A stretch of 64,000 nt of DNA from Crocinitomicaceae bacterium (GCA_021325675.1 JAJTCM010000001.1:434001-498000), one strand, 5' to 3'; shown: positions 8,945-18,127, counted from the stretch's first letter. Notes: a model not told the origin generated them from the letters alone. Numbers and translations are program-made.

Positions 8945-10396
8945 TTAATAGTAAATCTTTCTTCTTACTTTGGAAATGTGTTTCGCAAGGCGGATTACTT
9001 GTTTCGTATAACCAAACTCATTATCGTACCACGCATACAATACTACGTTTTCGCCGTCTTCAGAAGCGATGGTAGCATGTGAATCGAATACGGAGCAGCA
9101 AGTGTTACCAACGATGTCGCTGGAAACGAGCTCAGGATCGAGGGAGTAGTAAATCTGGTTTACGAGCTCTCCGTTCAAAGCCGCATCTTTAATAACTGCG
9201 TTGATCTCAGCTACATTCGTTTTTTTCTTCAGCTGAAGGCTGAGGATCGCCAGGGAACCGTTTGGAGTTGGTACACGCACGGCATTCGCTGTCAGCTTGT
9301 CTTTCAAATCCGGGATAACTTTCGTTACGGCAGCACCTGCGCCCGTAGAAGTAATTACCATGTTGATTGCAGCTGAACGTCCGCGGCGGTGGCTTTTGTG
9401 CATATTATCCAGCAAGTTCTGGTCGTTCGTGTATGCGTGAACTGTTTCAATATGTCCTTTCACTACGCCGTACTTATCGTTAACGACTTTCAGGATAGGG
9501 GAGATGGCGTTTGTTGTACAGGAAGCAGCGGAGAAAATATTTTCACCTTCTACATCCAGGTCACTTTGGTTGATGCCGTAAACTACGTTCGGGATTTGTT
9601 TCCCCGGTGCAGTTAACAATACCTTGGAAACACCTTTAGCGTTTAAATGGCGGGACAAAGCTTCGCGGTCGGTGAAAACCCCTGTGTTGTCGATTACCAA
9701 AGCGTTGTTGATTCCGTATGATGTGTAATCAACGTCTTCCGGGTTGGATGCGTCGATCATTTGAACGCGCTGCCCGTTGATGATGATGGATTTGTTTTCG
9801 AGGTCTTCGATTACGCTTCCCCTGAATGCCCCGTGAACGGAGTCATTGCGCAATAAAGCGGCACGTTTTACGATGTCTTTGTCGGAAGATCCGCGGGTAA
9901 CGATAGCACGTAAGCGCAATTGCTGGCCTTTACCGGCTTGTTTGATCAATTCGCGGGCAGCCAGACGGCCGATACGGCCAAAACCGTACAATACAACATC
10001 ACGTGGCTCGATCTGGCCGGCTTCTGTTGTAAAGTAAGAAGATAATTTGTTGATGAGGAAATCACGCTTGGTTGCGAACTTTCCTTCTTCGGACAACCAC
10101 TCGTTCGCCAGCTTACCGATATCCAGCTTGGATGGCGCGAGATCCATTTTGTAAATTTCTTCCGCTAGTTCGGAAGTCGTGAAAATATCAATAGGTTTGT
10201 TAACTACCTTCTTTGCATATTCGTGCAAATTCAAAATCTCAGAAATCGTGATGTCGATCAGGTGATTTCTAAACAGTACCAGCTCAATTCCTTTGTCGTA
10301 GAGCAATTCGCCGGTTTTGCTGGCTAAAAGTACCGCTGCACGCTCTTTCTTAACGTGGGCGTTCAGTTCCTTTTCATAACCTACTAATGTTTCCAT
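8945..10396 (-). CDS. gap: glyceraldehyde-3-phosphate dehydrogenase, long form
   Basis: 483 residues, about 150 more than ordinary GAPDH. The first 130 form a helical extension ending just before VVLYGFGRIGRLAAREL, the NAD-binding Rossmann start. The catalytic motif ASCTTNAISP has its Cys at residue 293, and WYDNEFGYTKQ near the end is the standard C-terminal signature. It oxidises glyceraldehyde 3-phosphate with NAD(P) and phosphate (glycolysis, or the reverse direction). Long N-extended forms are known in Bacteroidota alongside the short form. AAGGA lies just before the ATG. Own terminator downstream. Confidence 0.93.
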   Translation of the reverse strand: METLVGYEKELNAHVKKERAAVLLASKTGELLYDKGIELVLFRNHLIDITISEILNLHEYAKKVVNKPIDIFTTSELAEEIYKMDLAPSKLDIGKLANEWLSEEGKFATKRDFLINKLSSYFTTEAGQIEPRDVVLYGFGRIGRLAARELIKQAGKGQQLRLRAIVTRGSSDKDIVKRAALLRNDSVHGAFRGSVIEDLENKSIIINGQRVQMIDASNPEDVDYTSYGINNALVIDNTGVFTDREALSRHLNAKGVSKVLLTAPGKQIPNVVYGINQSDLDVEGENIFSAASCTTNAISPILKVVNDKYGVVKGHIETVHAYTNDQNLLDNMHKSHRRGRSAAINMVITSTGAGAAVTKVIPDLKDKLTANAVRVPTPNGSLAILSLQLKKKTNVAEINAVIKDAALNGELVNQIYYSLDPELVSSDIVGNTCCSVFDSHATIASEDGENVVLYAWYDNEFGYTKQVIRLAKHISKVRRKIYY

Positions 10397-10430
10397 CCTT
10401 GTGTGTTTGTTAAATGTTAAAAATTAAAGT

Positions 10431-10461
10431 AAAAAAAAAGGGCCACAAATTATTGCAGCCC
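10431..10461 (-). terminator. terminator of the sigma-factor gene
   Basis: Minus strand GGGC...GCCC hairpin (10458-10461 with 10440-10443; an inner CAA/TTG pairing extends it) followed by nine T. It lies 10 bases after the sigma gene stop. Confidence 0.65.
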
Positions 10462-10470
10462 AAACGTTTA

Positions 10471-11337
10471 TTATCCTAAATAAGATTTTAGCAATTTATT
10501 GCGAGACGTGTGTCGTAACCTTCTGATTGCTTTTTCTTTGATTTGTCTTACACGCTCACGGGTGAGGTTGAATTTTGCCCCGATTTCTTCCAGGGTCAGA
10601 CCGTGGTTCATTCCGATTCCGAAGAAGAGACGGATGATCTCGCGCTCTTTATCAGTTAAGGTGCTCAATGAACGCTCGATTTCTTTCTGGAGGGATTCCG
10701 CCATCAGGGCGTGGTCAGCTTTCGGTGCATCCGCGTTAGCCATAACATCCATCAGCGTACCGCCGTCTTCACTGGAAGAGAGTGGTGCGTCCATCGATAC
10801 GTGGCGACCGGAAACATTCATGCTTTCCTTAATTTTATCCTCCGGAACTTCAAGCGCTTCTGCCAGCTCTTCTGCTGAAGGCGGACGTTCGAATTCCTGC
10901 TCGAGCTTTGAAAATGCTTTGTTGATTTTGTTTAGGGAACCTACCTGGTTCAAAGGCAAGCGCACGATACGCGCCTGTTCTGCCAAAGCCTGCAAAATTG
11001 ATTGACGGATCCACCATACGGCGTAGGAAATAAATTTAAATCCTCGTGTTTCGTCAAATTTCTGGGCTGCTTTGATCAGTCCTAAATTTCCTTCGTTGAT
11101 CAAATCCGGCAGGGTAAGGCCCTGGTTTTGGTACTGCTTGGCAACGGAAACAACAAAGCGCAGGTTGGCGCGGGTTAATTTCTCGAGTGCCTTTTGGTCA
11201 CCTTGTTTGATCTTTCTTGCTAATTCTACTTCCTCCTCCGCTGTTATAAGTTCCTCACGGCCAATGTCTTGTAAATACTTGTCAAGTGATTGACTTTCAC
11301 GATTTGTAATCGATTTGGTAATTTTGAGTTGTCTCAT
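10471..11337 (-). CDS. rpoD: primary sigma-70 factor, Bacteroidota type
   Basis: 288 residues. Housekeeping sigma factor that directs RNA polymerase to TTTG/TAnnTTTG promoters. Region 1.2 begins [10 protein letters not shown]. Region 2 is complete ([27 protein letters not shown], then [14 protein letters not shown]). Region 3 follows, and region 4 ends with [29 protein letters not shown]. Region 1.1 and the long non-conserved insert of E. coli RpoD are absent, which is normal for this phylum. Its own promoter upstream matches the consensus closely. Confidence 0.95.
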   Translation of the reverse strand: MRQLKITKSITNRESQSLDKYLQDIGREELITAEEEVELARKIKQGDQKALEKLTRANLRFVVSVAKQYQNQGLTLPDLINEGNLGLIKAAQKFDETRGFKFISYAVWWIRQSILQALAEQARIVRLPLNQVGSLNKINKAFSKLEQEFERPPSAEELAEALEVPEDKIKESMNVSGRHVSMDAPLSSSEDGGTLMDVMANADAPKADHALMAESLQKEIERSLSTLTDKEREIIRLFFGIGMNHGLTLEEIGAKFNLTRERVRQIKEKAIRRLRHTSRNKLLKSYLG

Positions 11338-11385
11338 GCTTACTTATCCCCCTGTATTTTTAAGATGTAAAATGGAAATTGAGTG

Positions 11386-11418
11386 CAAAGATACGATGAA
11401 AAGAACCTCCGTTCCAAA
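11386..11418 (-). promoter_or_regulatory. promoter of rpoD
   Basis: On the minus strand TTTG (11418-11415), a 21-base spacer, then TATCTTTG (11393-11386). Both boxes match the Bacteroidota consensus perfectly. The leader to the ATG is about 45 bases. The rest of the 307-base gap to 11644 holds the inverted repeat at 11565-11646. Confidence 0.75.
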
Positions 11419-11564
11419 TATTTTTTTCATTTTTTCAAAAGTTTTTTTGCGTCAAAAACCATACCTTTCTTAAACGATTGAAGCGAAAAATAGTTACCCG
11501 GCAGAGCAGAATTTTTGCAAAGTTTAACGTTTGCCTTGTGTTAGGCGAGTTTTAATGAATTAAG

Positions 11565-11646
11565 AATTAAGAATGGAGAATTGAAATTAAGAATTAAAAA
11601 TTGGGGGTTACTATTTCATTCAATTCTTAATTCTCCATTCTTAATT
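11565..11646. repeat. inverted repeat, family B
   Basis: AATTAAGAATGGAGAATT (11565-11582) and its exact reverse complement (11629-11646): 18 paired bases around a 46-base loop. The right arm runs into the stop codon of the M14 peptidase gene, so it can fold at that transcript's 3' end. Similar A/T-rich units lie at 34425-34490 and 53480-53538. Confidence 0.8.
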
Positions 11647-12706
11647 AAAGACCAGCAATTTTGACCAGCTCATCACCATATTTAATCGTTTGCTCCAGGT
11701 ACATGTAAGGGATTTTCCATGCTTTGTCCCAGACTTCGCTGTTGAACTGGCTATCGGGAAACTGTGTACGGTCGTAGATAGGACGGGAGAGCTCCACGCA
11801 GGTTCCCATCAGCTTGTGCTTTGCGCGCACGTAGTTTTCCAGTCCGCAGCCGTAAATAGCCGGACTTTTGGAAACCTTGCCCAGAACGAATTTACTTCTG
11901 AGTGCAATTTCCTTGTTGATCTTCGTATCGATCTCCTTGAAATAGGGGTGCGTTTTTTTATCGGCCCAGTACAAAATGTTGCCTTTGGTATGAAAGGAAA
12001 CGGTCATCAAAGGCTTCACCTGTCCTACAAAGCGCTGTAAAGCTTGTGTTTCCTTAGGTTCTGCAGGGATTTTACCTTTGTATCCTTCCGAACAGGGAAC
12101 GGGGCTGTAATTGTCGGCGCGCTTCACGGCGTGGTTGCCGTCGTCAAAGGTAGCGTTCAGGTCAAGGCCTTTTCCGTTGGCTTTCCAGACGTCGTAGCTT
12201 TCGATCAGCCGGATGCTGTCTTTGTACAAATTAAATGAATCGGAAATGCCTTCCCAGTCTTCGTGCGCAATCTTTAACCCGTCGGGATTAGCAACCGGCA
12301 TCACGTAAATATCAACCGAATCCATGATTTTTAAGGCATTCGGATAAGTGTTGTCCAGCTTTTCCAGGTTCAGCAGGAAAACATTCAGGAACTTCATGAC
12401 AAGCTTGGAGCTGTAATCTTCCCGGGCGTGAATATTGCCGACTAAAAAAACGGATTTCTTTTTTGGGGTTTCCCCGCCAATCCTGACGGTTGACATTTCC
12501 AGCCCGAATTCCGATTTCCCAACGCTCAGCGGATGCACCCACTGCGGGAAATTTGCGTACAGGTAAGTGAGGTCATCGACAATCATAGAATACGTATACT
12601 TCGCTGTGTCTTCGACGACGTAATGCTTCATGCCTTCGTAGCTTTTCTGCTGGGAAAAGAAAGAAAATGAACACAAGAGGAAAAAACACAGGAGGAATCT
12701 ACTCAT
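11645..12706 (-). CDS. M14-family zinc carboxypeptidase-like protein
   Basis: 353 residues with a signal peptide (MSRFLLCFFLLCSFSFFSQ). Zinc ligands HxxE occur in GNIHARED and the third ligand His in SFHTKGN; the general base Glu is in CVELSRP; NPDG is also present. The usual DLNRNF motif reads DLNATF, so the Arg that binds the substrate carboxylate (Arg145 in bovine carboxypeptidase A numbering) is replaced by Ala. An exported metallopeptidase is likely, but specificity may be altered. The ATG at 12706 lies inside the end of the upstream lipoprotein gene (8-base overlap) and gives a clean signal peptide. Confidence 0.85.
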   Translation of the reverse strand: MSRFLLCFFLLCSFSFFSQQKSYEGMKHYVVEDTAKYTYSMIVDDLTYLYANFPQWVHPLSVGKSEFGLEMSTVRIGGETPKKKSVFLVGNIHAREDYSSKLVMKFLNVFLLNLEKLDNTYPNALKIMDSVDIYVMPVANPDGLKIAHEDWEGISDSFNLYKDSIRLIESYDVWKANGKGLDLNATFDDGNHAVKRADNYSPVPCSEGYKGKIPAEPKETQALQRFVGQVKPLMTVSFHTKGNILYWADKKTHPYFKEIDTKINKEIALRSKFVLGKVSKSPAIYGCGLENYVRAKHKLMGTCVELSRPIYDRTQFPDSQFNSEVWDKAWKIPYMYLEQTIKYGDELVKIAGL

Positions 12707-13154
12707 AGGTGTATTCGAGCATTTCGTTGTAATTCTCAAATTGCAGCTTCACTTTGTTGCCCGCATCATGGTGTTCCGCCAGGCGCGTAATGCTGAATTG
12801 CAGCTTTTCCGTTTTCATGGCTTTGCAGTTGTCGCCTTTCGCGTTGTGAAAAAGCTGTACGTTCCGGATAGGAGGAAGGGATTTGGTCAGCATCTGGCTG
12901 CCGATCAAACGGAAATCATGCGGCTCAACACATCCGCCGGAATAGCTGACCTCGAGCGTCAGGATATTGCGCTTCAGGGAAATGGATTTGATTGTTACCA
13001 AATCGCTGCCTTTTTGGTAGGGGCCGATTTCCGCTTCGGGATATTGTTCTTTCACGTCTTCGTTTCTCCAGCTGGTTTGGGAGTGTCTTTTTGTCTTGCA
13101 GGAACAGGCTGCAAAGACCAGCAAAAGCAGTATAAAATGTCTGTGATTCATCAT
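12699..13154 (-). CDS. lipoprotein of unknown function
   Basis: 151 residues from ATG 13154 (a second ATG at 13151 is equally good). The signal peptide ends FAACSC, so lipidation on the first or second Cys is likely. The mature part is beta-rich with a CVEPHDF stretch. It is co-transcribed and overlapping with the M14 peptidase, suggesting a joint envelope role, but no function can be named. Confidence 0.65.
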   Translation of the reverse strand: MMNHRHFILLLLVFAACSCKTKRHSQTSWRNEDVKEQYPEAEIGPYQKGSDLVTIKSISLKRNILTLEVSYSGGCVEPHDFRLIGSQMLTKSLPPIRNVQLFHNAKGDNCKAMKTEKLQFSITRLAEHHDAGNKVKLQFENYNEMLEYTYE

Positions 13155-13181
13155 AATCGAAATATAGGTCAATTTTAATAC

Positions 13182-13189
13182 CAAAGATA
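13182..13189 (-). promoter_or_regulatory. -7 box of the lipoprotein/M14 unit
   Basis: Minus strand TATCTTTG, a perfect -7 element about 28 bases before ATG 13154. No clear TTTG is seen at the -33 position. Confidence 0.45.
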
Positions 13190-13217
13190 TTGTTTTTAGT
13201 TGAAATGACTATATTTG
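13190..13217 (+). promoter_or_regulatory. promoter of the carboxylase gene
   Basis: TATATTTG at 13210-13217 with TTG at 13190-13192 (17-base spacer). It lies back to back with the minus-strand -7 box at 13182-13189. The leader to ATG 13238 is about 15 bases. Confidence 0.5.
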
Positions 13218-13237
13218 GGCACGAAAAAACGTAATAC

Positions 13238-14881
13238 ATGGCAATTTCCCAAAAAGAACTCGAATTTAACATGAATGAAGACCTGATGCGTCAGAAAATC
13301 TCCAGGTTAGAAAGCGAATTGTCTAAAATATATGAAGGCGGAGGAAAGAAACGCATCGAAAAGCTGCACGAAAAAGGCAAGCTTACGGCGCGTGAACGGA
13401 TTGATTTGCTGCTCGACCCAAAAAGCGAGCGCGTTGAAATCGCTGCTTTCGCCGGCTACGGGATGTACGAGGAGCACGGCGGCTGTCCTTCCGGCGGCGT
13501 AGTTGTTGTTATCGGCTACATTCATGGAAAACAATGTATAGTCGTGGCGAACGATGCTACCGTAAAAGCGGGGGCCTGGTTCCCGATTACCGGAAAAAAG
13601 AACCTGCGTGCCCAGGAAATTGCCATGGAAAACAAAATTCCGATTATTTACCTCGTTGACTCCGCCGGCGTTTATCTGCCGATGCAGGACGAGATTTTCC
13701 CGGATAAAGAGCACTTCGGACGGATTTTCCGCAACAACGCCATCATGAGCTCCATGGGGATTGTCCAGATTGCTGCCGTTATGGGAAGCTGTGTGGCGGG
13801 TGGCGCTTATCTGCCGATCATGTCCGACGAATCCCTGATTGTCAACAAAACAGGAACGATTTTCCTTGCGGGGTCCTACCTCGTGAAAGCGGCTATCGGC
13901 GAATCGATTGATAACGAAACACTCGGCGGTGCAACAACGCATACGCAAATTTCTGGCGTTTGCGATTACAATGTGGAGAACGACCAGGAATGCCTGGAAA
14001 CGATCCGCGGCCTCGTCAGCAAAATCGGGAAAAAAGAAGAAGCGGGCTTTGACCGTCAGCCTTCCGTTGAACCGAAGCGCCCGGCAAAAGATATTTACGG
14101 GATCCTGCCGTCTGATCGCTCCAAGCCATATAGCGTAAGGGATATCATCAGCTGTATTGTCGATGATTCCGAGTTTACGGAATACAAGCAGGATTACGGT
14201 AAAACGATTGTCTGCGCTTACGCCAGGATCGATGGCTGGAGTGTAGGGATTGTTGCCAACCAGCGCGAAATGGTAAAAAATGCCAAAAACGAAATGCAGT
14301 TTGGCGGTGTGATCTACAGCGATTCGGCGGACAAAGCCTCCCGTTTCATTATGAACTGCAACCAGAAAAATATTCCACTCGTCTTTTTGACTGACGTAAC
14401 CGGCTTTATGGTTGGTTCGAAGTCTGAGCACGGCGGGATCATCAAAGACGGCGCAAAAATGGTCAACGCCATGGCGAATTCAGTTGTTCCGAAATTCTCA
14501 ATTATCATGGGGAATTCTTACGGTGCCGGAAATTATGCTATGTGCGGAAAAGCGTATGATCCGCGCTTGATTGTAGGCTGGCCGACAGCTGAAATCGCTG
14601 TAATGAGCGGCGCTGCTGCAGCGAAAACTTTATTGCAGATCGAAGTGGCTTCCATGCAGGCGAAAGGCGAAGAAATCACACCGGAGCGCGAAAAGGAGCT
14701 TTACGATAAGATCAAAGACCGTTACGATTCACAGATTTCACCGTATTATGCGGCTTCCCGCTTGTGGATCGATGCCATCATTAACCCGGCGGATACCCGC
14801 AAGGTGATTTCCATGGGAATTGAAATGGCAAACCATAAAAAGGCTGACAAAGCATATAATGTTGGCGTAATCCAGGTGTAA
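13238..14881 (+). CDS. acyl-CoA carboxylase, beta (carboxyltransferase) subunit
   Basis: 547 residues, the normal length for this family. It transfers carboxyl from biotin to an acyl-CoA. The sequence LVDSAGVYLPMQ followed by FPDKEHFGRIF and GSCVAGGAYLP is closest to methylcrotonyl-CoA carboxylase beta subunits (leucine breakdown), though propionyl- or geranyl-CoA cannot be excluded. The C-terminal half contains the second crotonase-like fold (FMVGSKSEHGG, GNSYGAGNYAMCG). No biotin-carrying alpha subunit is in the window. The methyltransferase gene follows with no gap. Confidence 0.9.
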   Translation: MAISQKELEFNMNEDLMRQKISRLESELSKIYEGGGKKRIEKLHEKGKLTARERIDLLLDPKSERVEIAAFAGYGMYEEHGGCPSGGVVVVIGYIHGKQCIVVANDATVKAGAWFPITGKKNLRAQEIAMENKIPIIYLVDSAGVYLPMQDEIFPDKEHFGRIFRNNAIMSSMGIVQIAAVMGSCVAGGAYLPIMSDESLIVNKTGTIFLAGSYLVKAAIGESIDNETLGGATTHTQISGVCDYNVENDQECLETIRGLVSKIGKKEEAGFDRQPSVEPKRPAKDIYGILPSDRSKPYSVRDIISCIVDDSEFTEYKQDYGKTIVCAYARIDGWSVGIVANQREMVKNAKNEMQFGGVIYSDSADKASRFIMNCNQKNIPLVFLTDVTGFMVGSKSEHGGIIKDGAKMVNAMANSVVPKFSIIMGNSYGAGNYAMCGKAYDPRLIVGWPTAEIAVMSGAAAAKTLLQIEVASMQAKGEEITPEREKELYDKIKDRYDSQISPYYAASRLWIDAIINPADTRKVISMGIEMANHKKADKAYNVGVIQV

Positions 14882-15652
14882 ATGAAGAAGATCTATAAGT
14901 TTTTGCTGAATAAGCTTCCGCGCCCGCTGTTAATTCGTTTGAGCTACGTTTTCCGGGTGTTTGCACCGCTTTTGTACAAAGGAAATAAGGTTACCTGCCC
15001 GGTGTGCGAACGCAATTTCAGTAAATTTTTGTCTTACGGTTCCGAGGTTGCCCACCGCGAAAACGTGCTTTGTCCATACGATCTGACCTTAGAGCGTCAT
15101 CGTTTGATGTGGCTGTATCTCAAAAACGAAACGGATTTTTTTACCGCTCCTCATAAAGTGCTGCATATCGCACCGGAACAATGTTTTTACCACAAATTCA
15201 AGGCACAGAAAAACCTGGAGTATCTCACGGGAGACCTCGTTTCCCCGCTGGCGGATATTCATTTTGACCTGCACCGTATTCCCCTGGAAGACAACCGCTT
15301 TGATATCGTTTTTTGTAATCATGTTTTGGAGCATGTTGATGACGCTTTGCAATGTATGCGCGAGATTTACCGCGTGATGGAGCCCGGCGGATGGGCGATT
15401 ATGCAGGTCCCGCAGGATTTTACGCGCGCTGAAACTTACGAAGACAAATCGATCACTTCCCCGGAAGACCGCGAAAAGCATTTCTGGCAAAAAGACCATG
15501 TCCGTCTCTTTGGCCGTGACTACCCGGATTGGCTCCGCAAGGCCGGTTTCGAAGTTCAGGAATTCAATCCTGCCCTGCAATTTAGCGACGAATTTATTGA
15601 GCGTCACCGCCTGATGAAGTCGGAAATTTTGTATCTTGCACGCAAAAATTAA
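14882..15652 (+). CDS. SAM-dependent methyltransferase with N-terminal Cys-rich motif
   Basis: 256 residues. An N-terminal CPVC (about residues 39-42) and a later LCPYD suggest a small zinc site. The class I methyltransferase fold follows: VLHIAPEQ (motif I, lacking the usual GxGxG), DIVFCNHVLEHVDD (motif IV region) and EPGGWAIMQVP. The ATG is directly after the TAA of the carboxylase gene. Related proteins are often placed near polysaccharide genes; the substrate is unknown. Confidence 0.78.
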   Translation: MKKIYKFLLNKLPRPLLIRLSYVFRVFAPLLYKGNKVTCPVCERNFSKFLSYGSEVAHRENVLCPYDLTLERHRLMWLYLKNETDFFTAPHKVLHIAPEQCFYHKFKAQKNLEYLTGDLVSPLADIHFDLHRIPLEDNRFDIVFCNHVLEHVDDALQCMREIYRVMEPGGWAIMQVPQDFTRAETYEDKSITSPEDREKHFWQKDHVRLFGRDYPDWLRKAGFEVQEFNPALQFSDEFIERHRLMKSEILYLARKN

Positions 15653-15654
15653 CG

Positions 15655-16614
15655 ATGAAACATTTCTTGTTCCTGCTGAGCTTATTTACAGCGGGTTTCA
15701 TGTCAGCTCAAACAGCTTATAAAGTTTCCTTTACTCCAAGGGTGGATAATGTGTATTTCGCTCTCAACGAGATTGTTACGGATGATAACGGGAAAAAGAT
15801 GAGCATCGATCATTTCAATTATTATATTTCCCATGTGCACCTGATCCATGACGGCGGACAGGATTTGGACCTGGGAGATACGGTTTTCCTCGTAAAACAC
15901 AACAATTTTACCCTCGATTTAGGGACGCTGAACATCACTTCGCTCGAAAAGATCAAATTTGGCGTTGGTGTACCGGCTGAGCTGAGCCACCTCGATATTT
16001 CGCAGTATCCTGAAAACCATCCCCTGACTTACCAGACACCGAGTATGCAGTGGGGCTGGGCAGCGGGTTACATGCACATGATCGTAGGCGGGAATGCTGA
16101 TTCTGACAACGATGAGGTCCCGGATGCGTATTTTGAGATCCACAACCTGGGCGACCAGAATTACTACGAAATTGAGCTGGATGTAACGGCAGTAGACGAA
16201 GCTTCGCACAAAGCGGTTTACATCGATTGTAACCTTGATACCTGGCTCGGAATGACTGATCTCGCTGAAAACGGGATCAAGCACGGTGAAACGGGCGTGA
16301 ACTTCACCGTAATGAAAAATGTGATCCTGCGCCCGGTTTTTACGGCTTCAGCGAACGCTGGCCTCCAGGAATATGCTAAAACAGGCGAAGCGGTTTTCTT
16401 TAAGAATACAAGCGGGAATTTCCTCAAATGGTCTGAAATGAACGATCTGCAGGAAATCAGCTTGGTTGATATGAACGGAAAGCTTCTTGTTCAAAAGGAA
16501 ATCAGCGGTTCATCCGGCGAAATAGAATTAGGAGCGCTTAAAAACGGGGCGTATTTTGTTCAGTTTTATGCAAAAAACAAGAGCTTGCTCCGTGGAATGA
16601 AATTTGTGCTGTAG
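15655..16614 (+). CDS. MbnP-like copper-binding protein with T9SS C-terminal domain
   Basis: 319 residues: signal peptide (to MSAQ); an MbnP-like domain (about 20-225) with NYYISHVHLIHDGG, FGVGVPAEL and the family hallmark MQWGWAAGY (Trp133, Trp135); then a 75-residue type IX secretion sorting domain (ISLVDMNGKLLVQK ... LKNGAYFVQFYAKN). In studied MbnP proteins a Trp is oxidised to kynurenine by the partner MbnH and this creates the copper site. Its neighbour six bases downstream is an MbnH-type diheme protein, so the pair is intact. The sorting tail implies surface display or secretion, which is inference. Confidence 0.85.
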   Translation: MKHFLFLLSLFTAGFMSAQTAYKVSFTPRVDNVYFALNEIVTDDNGKKMSIDHFNYYISHVHLIHDGGQDLDLGDTVFLVKHNNFTLDLGTLNITSLEKIKFGVGVPAELSHLDISQYPENHPLTYQTPSMQWGWAAGYMHMIVGGNADSDNDEVPDAYFEIHNLGDQNYYEIELDVTAVDEASHKAVYIDCNLDTWLGMTDLAENGIKHGETGVNFTVMKNVILRPVFTASANAGLQEYAKTGEAVFFKNTSGNFLKWSEMNDLQEISLVDMNGKLLVQKEISGSSGEIELGALKNGAYFVQFYAKNKSLLRGMKFVL

Positions 16615-16620
16615 TTTATT

Positions 16621-17595
16621 ATGAAACAGGGTTTTCCGCTTTTTGTTTTAGTAGTTTCGGCTTTGGTCCTTGTCAAGTGTAAAAGCTGGGATTGGGGTGA
16701 AAGCTCTCCTCTGGGTAAGGTTGTTCATCCAAATGATAATCAGGATGATACTGCTAAAGTAGCTTTGGGCGAAAGCTTGTTTTTTGACACGCGTTTATCG
16801 CTGGACGAAACGGTTTCCTGCGCTTCCTGTCACAAGCCGGGACTCGCATTTACGGACGGCAAAGCAGTGAGCGACGGCATCCTGGGACGCAAAACAGCCC
16901 GCAATTCCCCAAGTATTCTGAATGCCGCTTACCTGACTTCCGTTATGTATGACGGCGAGCTCAAAAATCTTGAAATGCAGGCCATTGTGCCCATCCAGGA
17001 CCACAACGAAATGGGCATGGAAATGGGCGCTTTGATCGAGCGTTTGCGCAAAGTGCCTGAATACCAGGAAGCTGCCCGCAGGATTTTCAAACGTGATTTT
17101 GATCCCTGGGTTTTGTCGCGGAGCATTGCTGCTTATGAGCGCACACTGATTTCCGACGATTCTGATTTCGATTTGTTCTACTACGGAAAGAAAACGCACA
17201 AGCTTTCCAAAAAGCAGCAGCGTGGCTGGAAATTATTTTCTGAAAAGCTGAAATGTACCCAATGTCATGCTTTGCCGTACTTCACGAATTTCAAGGTCGA
17301 AAACAACGGCTACACGCCGGCTGACGCAGAAGATAAAGGCCGTTTCCGGATCCACGGAGATTCCAGCGATATCGGGAAATTCAAAGTTCCGAGCCTGCGC
17401 AACGTTGATTACACCGGGCCTTACATGCACGACGGCAAATTCGAAACCCTGGAAGAAGTAATTGATTTTTATGCTGCCGGCGGCCGCAATGTACTGAATC
17501 AAAGCCCGCTGATCAAACCCTTTAAAATTACCCAAAAGGAGAAAGAAGAGCTGGTTTCTTTCCTGGAATCACTGACGGGGAATTGGTATAAATAG
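16621..17595 (+). CDS. MbnH/cytochrome c peroxidase-like diheme lipoprotein
   Basis: 324 residues. The signal peptide ends LVLVKC, so it is probably a lipoprotein. Two heme c sites: CASCH (Cys67, Cys70, His71) and CTQCH (Cys212, Cys215, His216). VPSLRNVDYTGPYMHDG is the standard C-terminal signature of the bacterial diheme peroxidase superfamily. Placed next to an MbnP-like gene it is more likely a MbnH-type modifying enzyme than a hydrogen peroxide-scavenging peroxidase. The 190-base gap that follows is A/T rich with two GAATTGCGCAGC copies and no gene. Confidence 0.88.
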   Translation: MKQGFPLFVLVVSALVLVKCKSWDWGESSPLGKVVHPNDNQDDTAKVALGESLFFDTRLSLDETVSCASCHKPGLAFTDGKAVSDGILGRKTARNSPSILNAAYLTSVMYDGELKNLEMQAIVPIQDHNEMGMEMGALIERLRKVPEYQEAARRIFKRDFDPWVLSRSIAAYERTLISDDSDFDLFYYGKKTHKLSKKQQRGWKLFSEKLKCTQCHALPYFTNFKVENNGYTPADAEDKGRFRIHGDSSDIGKFKVPSLRNVDYTGPYMHDGKFETLEEVIDFYAAGGRNVLNQSPLIKPFKITQKEKEELVSFLESLTGNWYK

Positions 17596-17787
17596 CTGCA
17601 TTCGAAGATTCTCCCCTTCGCGGATTCCAAAATTCGTGGATTTGAAAATCCGTTAATTTTTGTATACGATCCTTGAATTGCGCAGCAACAAATTTTCGAA
17701 TTTCGAATTGCGCAGCGTTTTTTTTCCTGCAAAACCGGTTTTATTGAATTTTTTTAGCAAATTTGCTTCACATAAAATTTCAGTTTC

Positions 17788-18093
17788 ATGGGTTACGACA
17801 ACAAGGAGAAAAACGATGAAATTTACTCGAAAGTCATCAAAGCAGGCAAGCGCACTTACTTTTTTGATATCAAGGCTACAAAAGGCAATGATTTGTACCT
17901 AACCATCACCGAAAGCAAAAAAACGGAAGAGAACGGGAGGGAAGTGTATCAGAAACACAAGCTTTTCCTGTATAAAGAAGACTTTGAGAAGTTCCGTGAA
18001 GGCTTTGAAGACGTGATTTCCAAGATCGATGAGCTGAAAAAGGGGGAGAGTGTTAAATCCGGTACGGAATCCTTAACATTCGAAAGCCTGTAA
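17788..18093 (+). CDS. PUR-family DNA/RNA-binding protein (DUF3276)
   Basis: 101 residues with the pattern IYSKVIKAGKRTYFFDIKATKGNDLYLTITESKK, then KHKLFLYKEDFEKF: a single PUR repeat of the bacterial type, expected to dimerise and bind nucleic acid. Upstream of parAB by 85 bases. The biological role in Bacteroidota is not established. Confidence 0.85.
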   Translation: MGYDNKEKNDEIYSKVIKAGKRTYFFDIKATKGNDLYLTITESKKTEENGREVYQKHKLFLYKEDFEKFREGFEDVISKIDELKKGESVKSGTESLTFESL

Positions 18094-18127
18094 ATACCGG
18101 ATTAAAGTTGAAAACTATTGCGTTTTT

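Noticed and set aside
13307-14431. 374-codon minus-strand open frame inside the carboxylase gene
   Set aside because: Antisense shadow of a conserved enzyme gene; composition rich in His, Arg and Asn with no family features.
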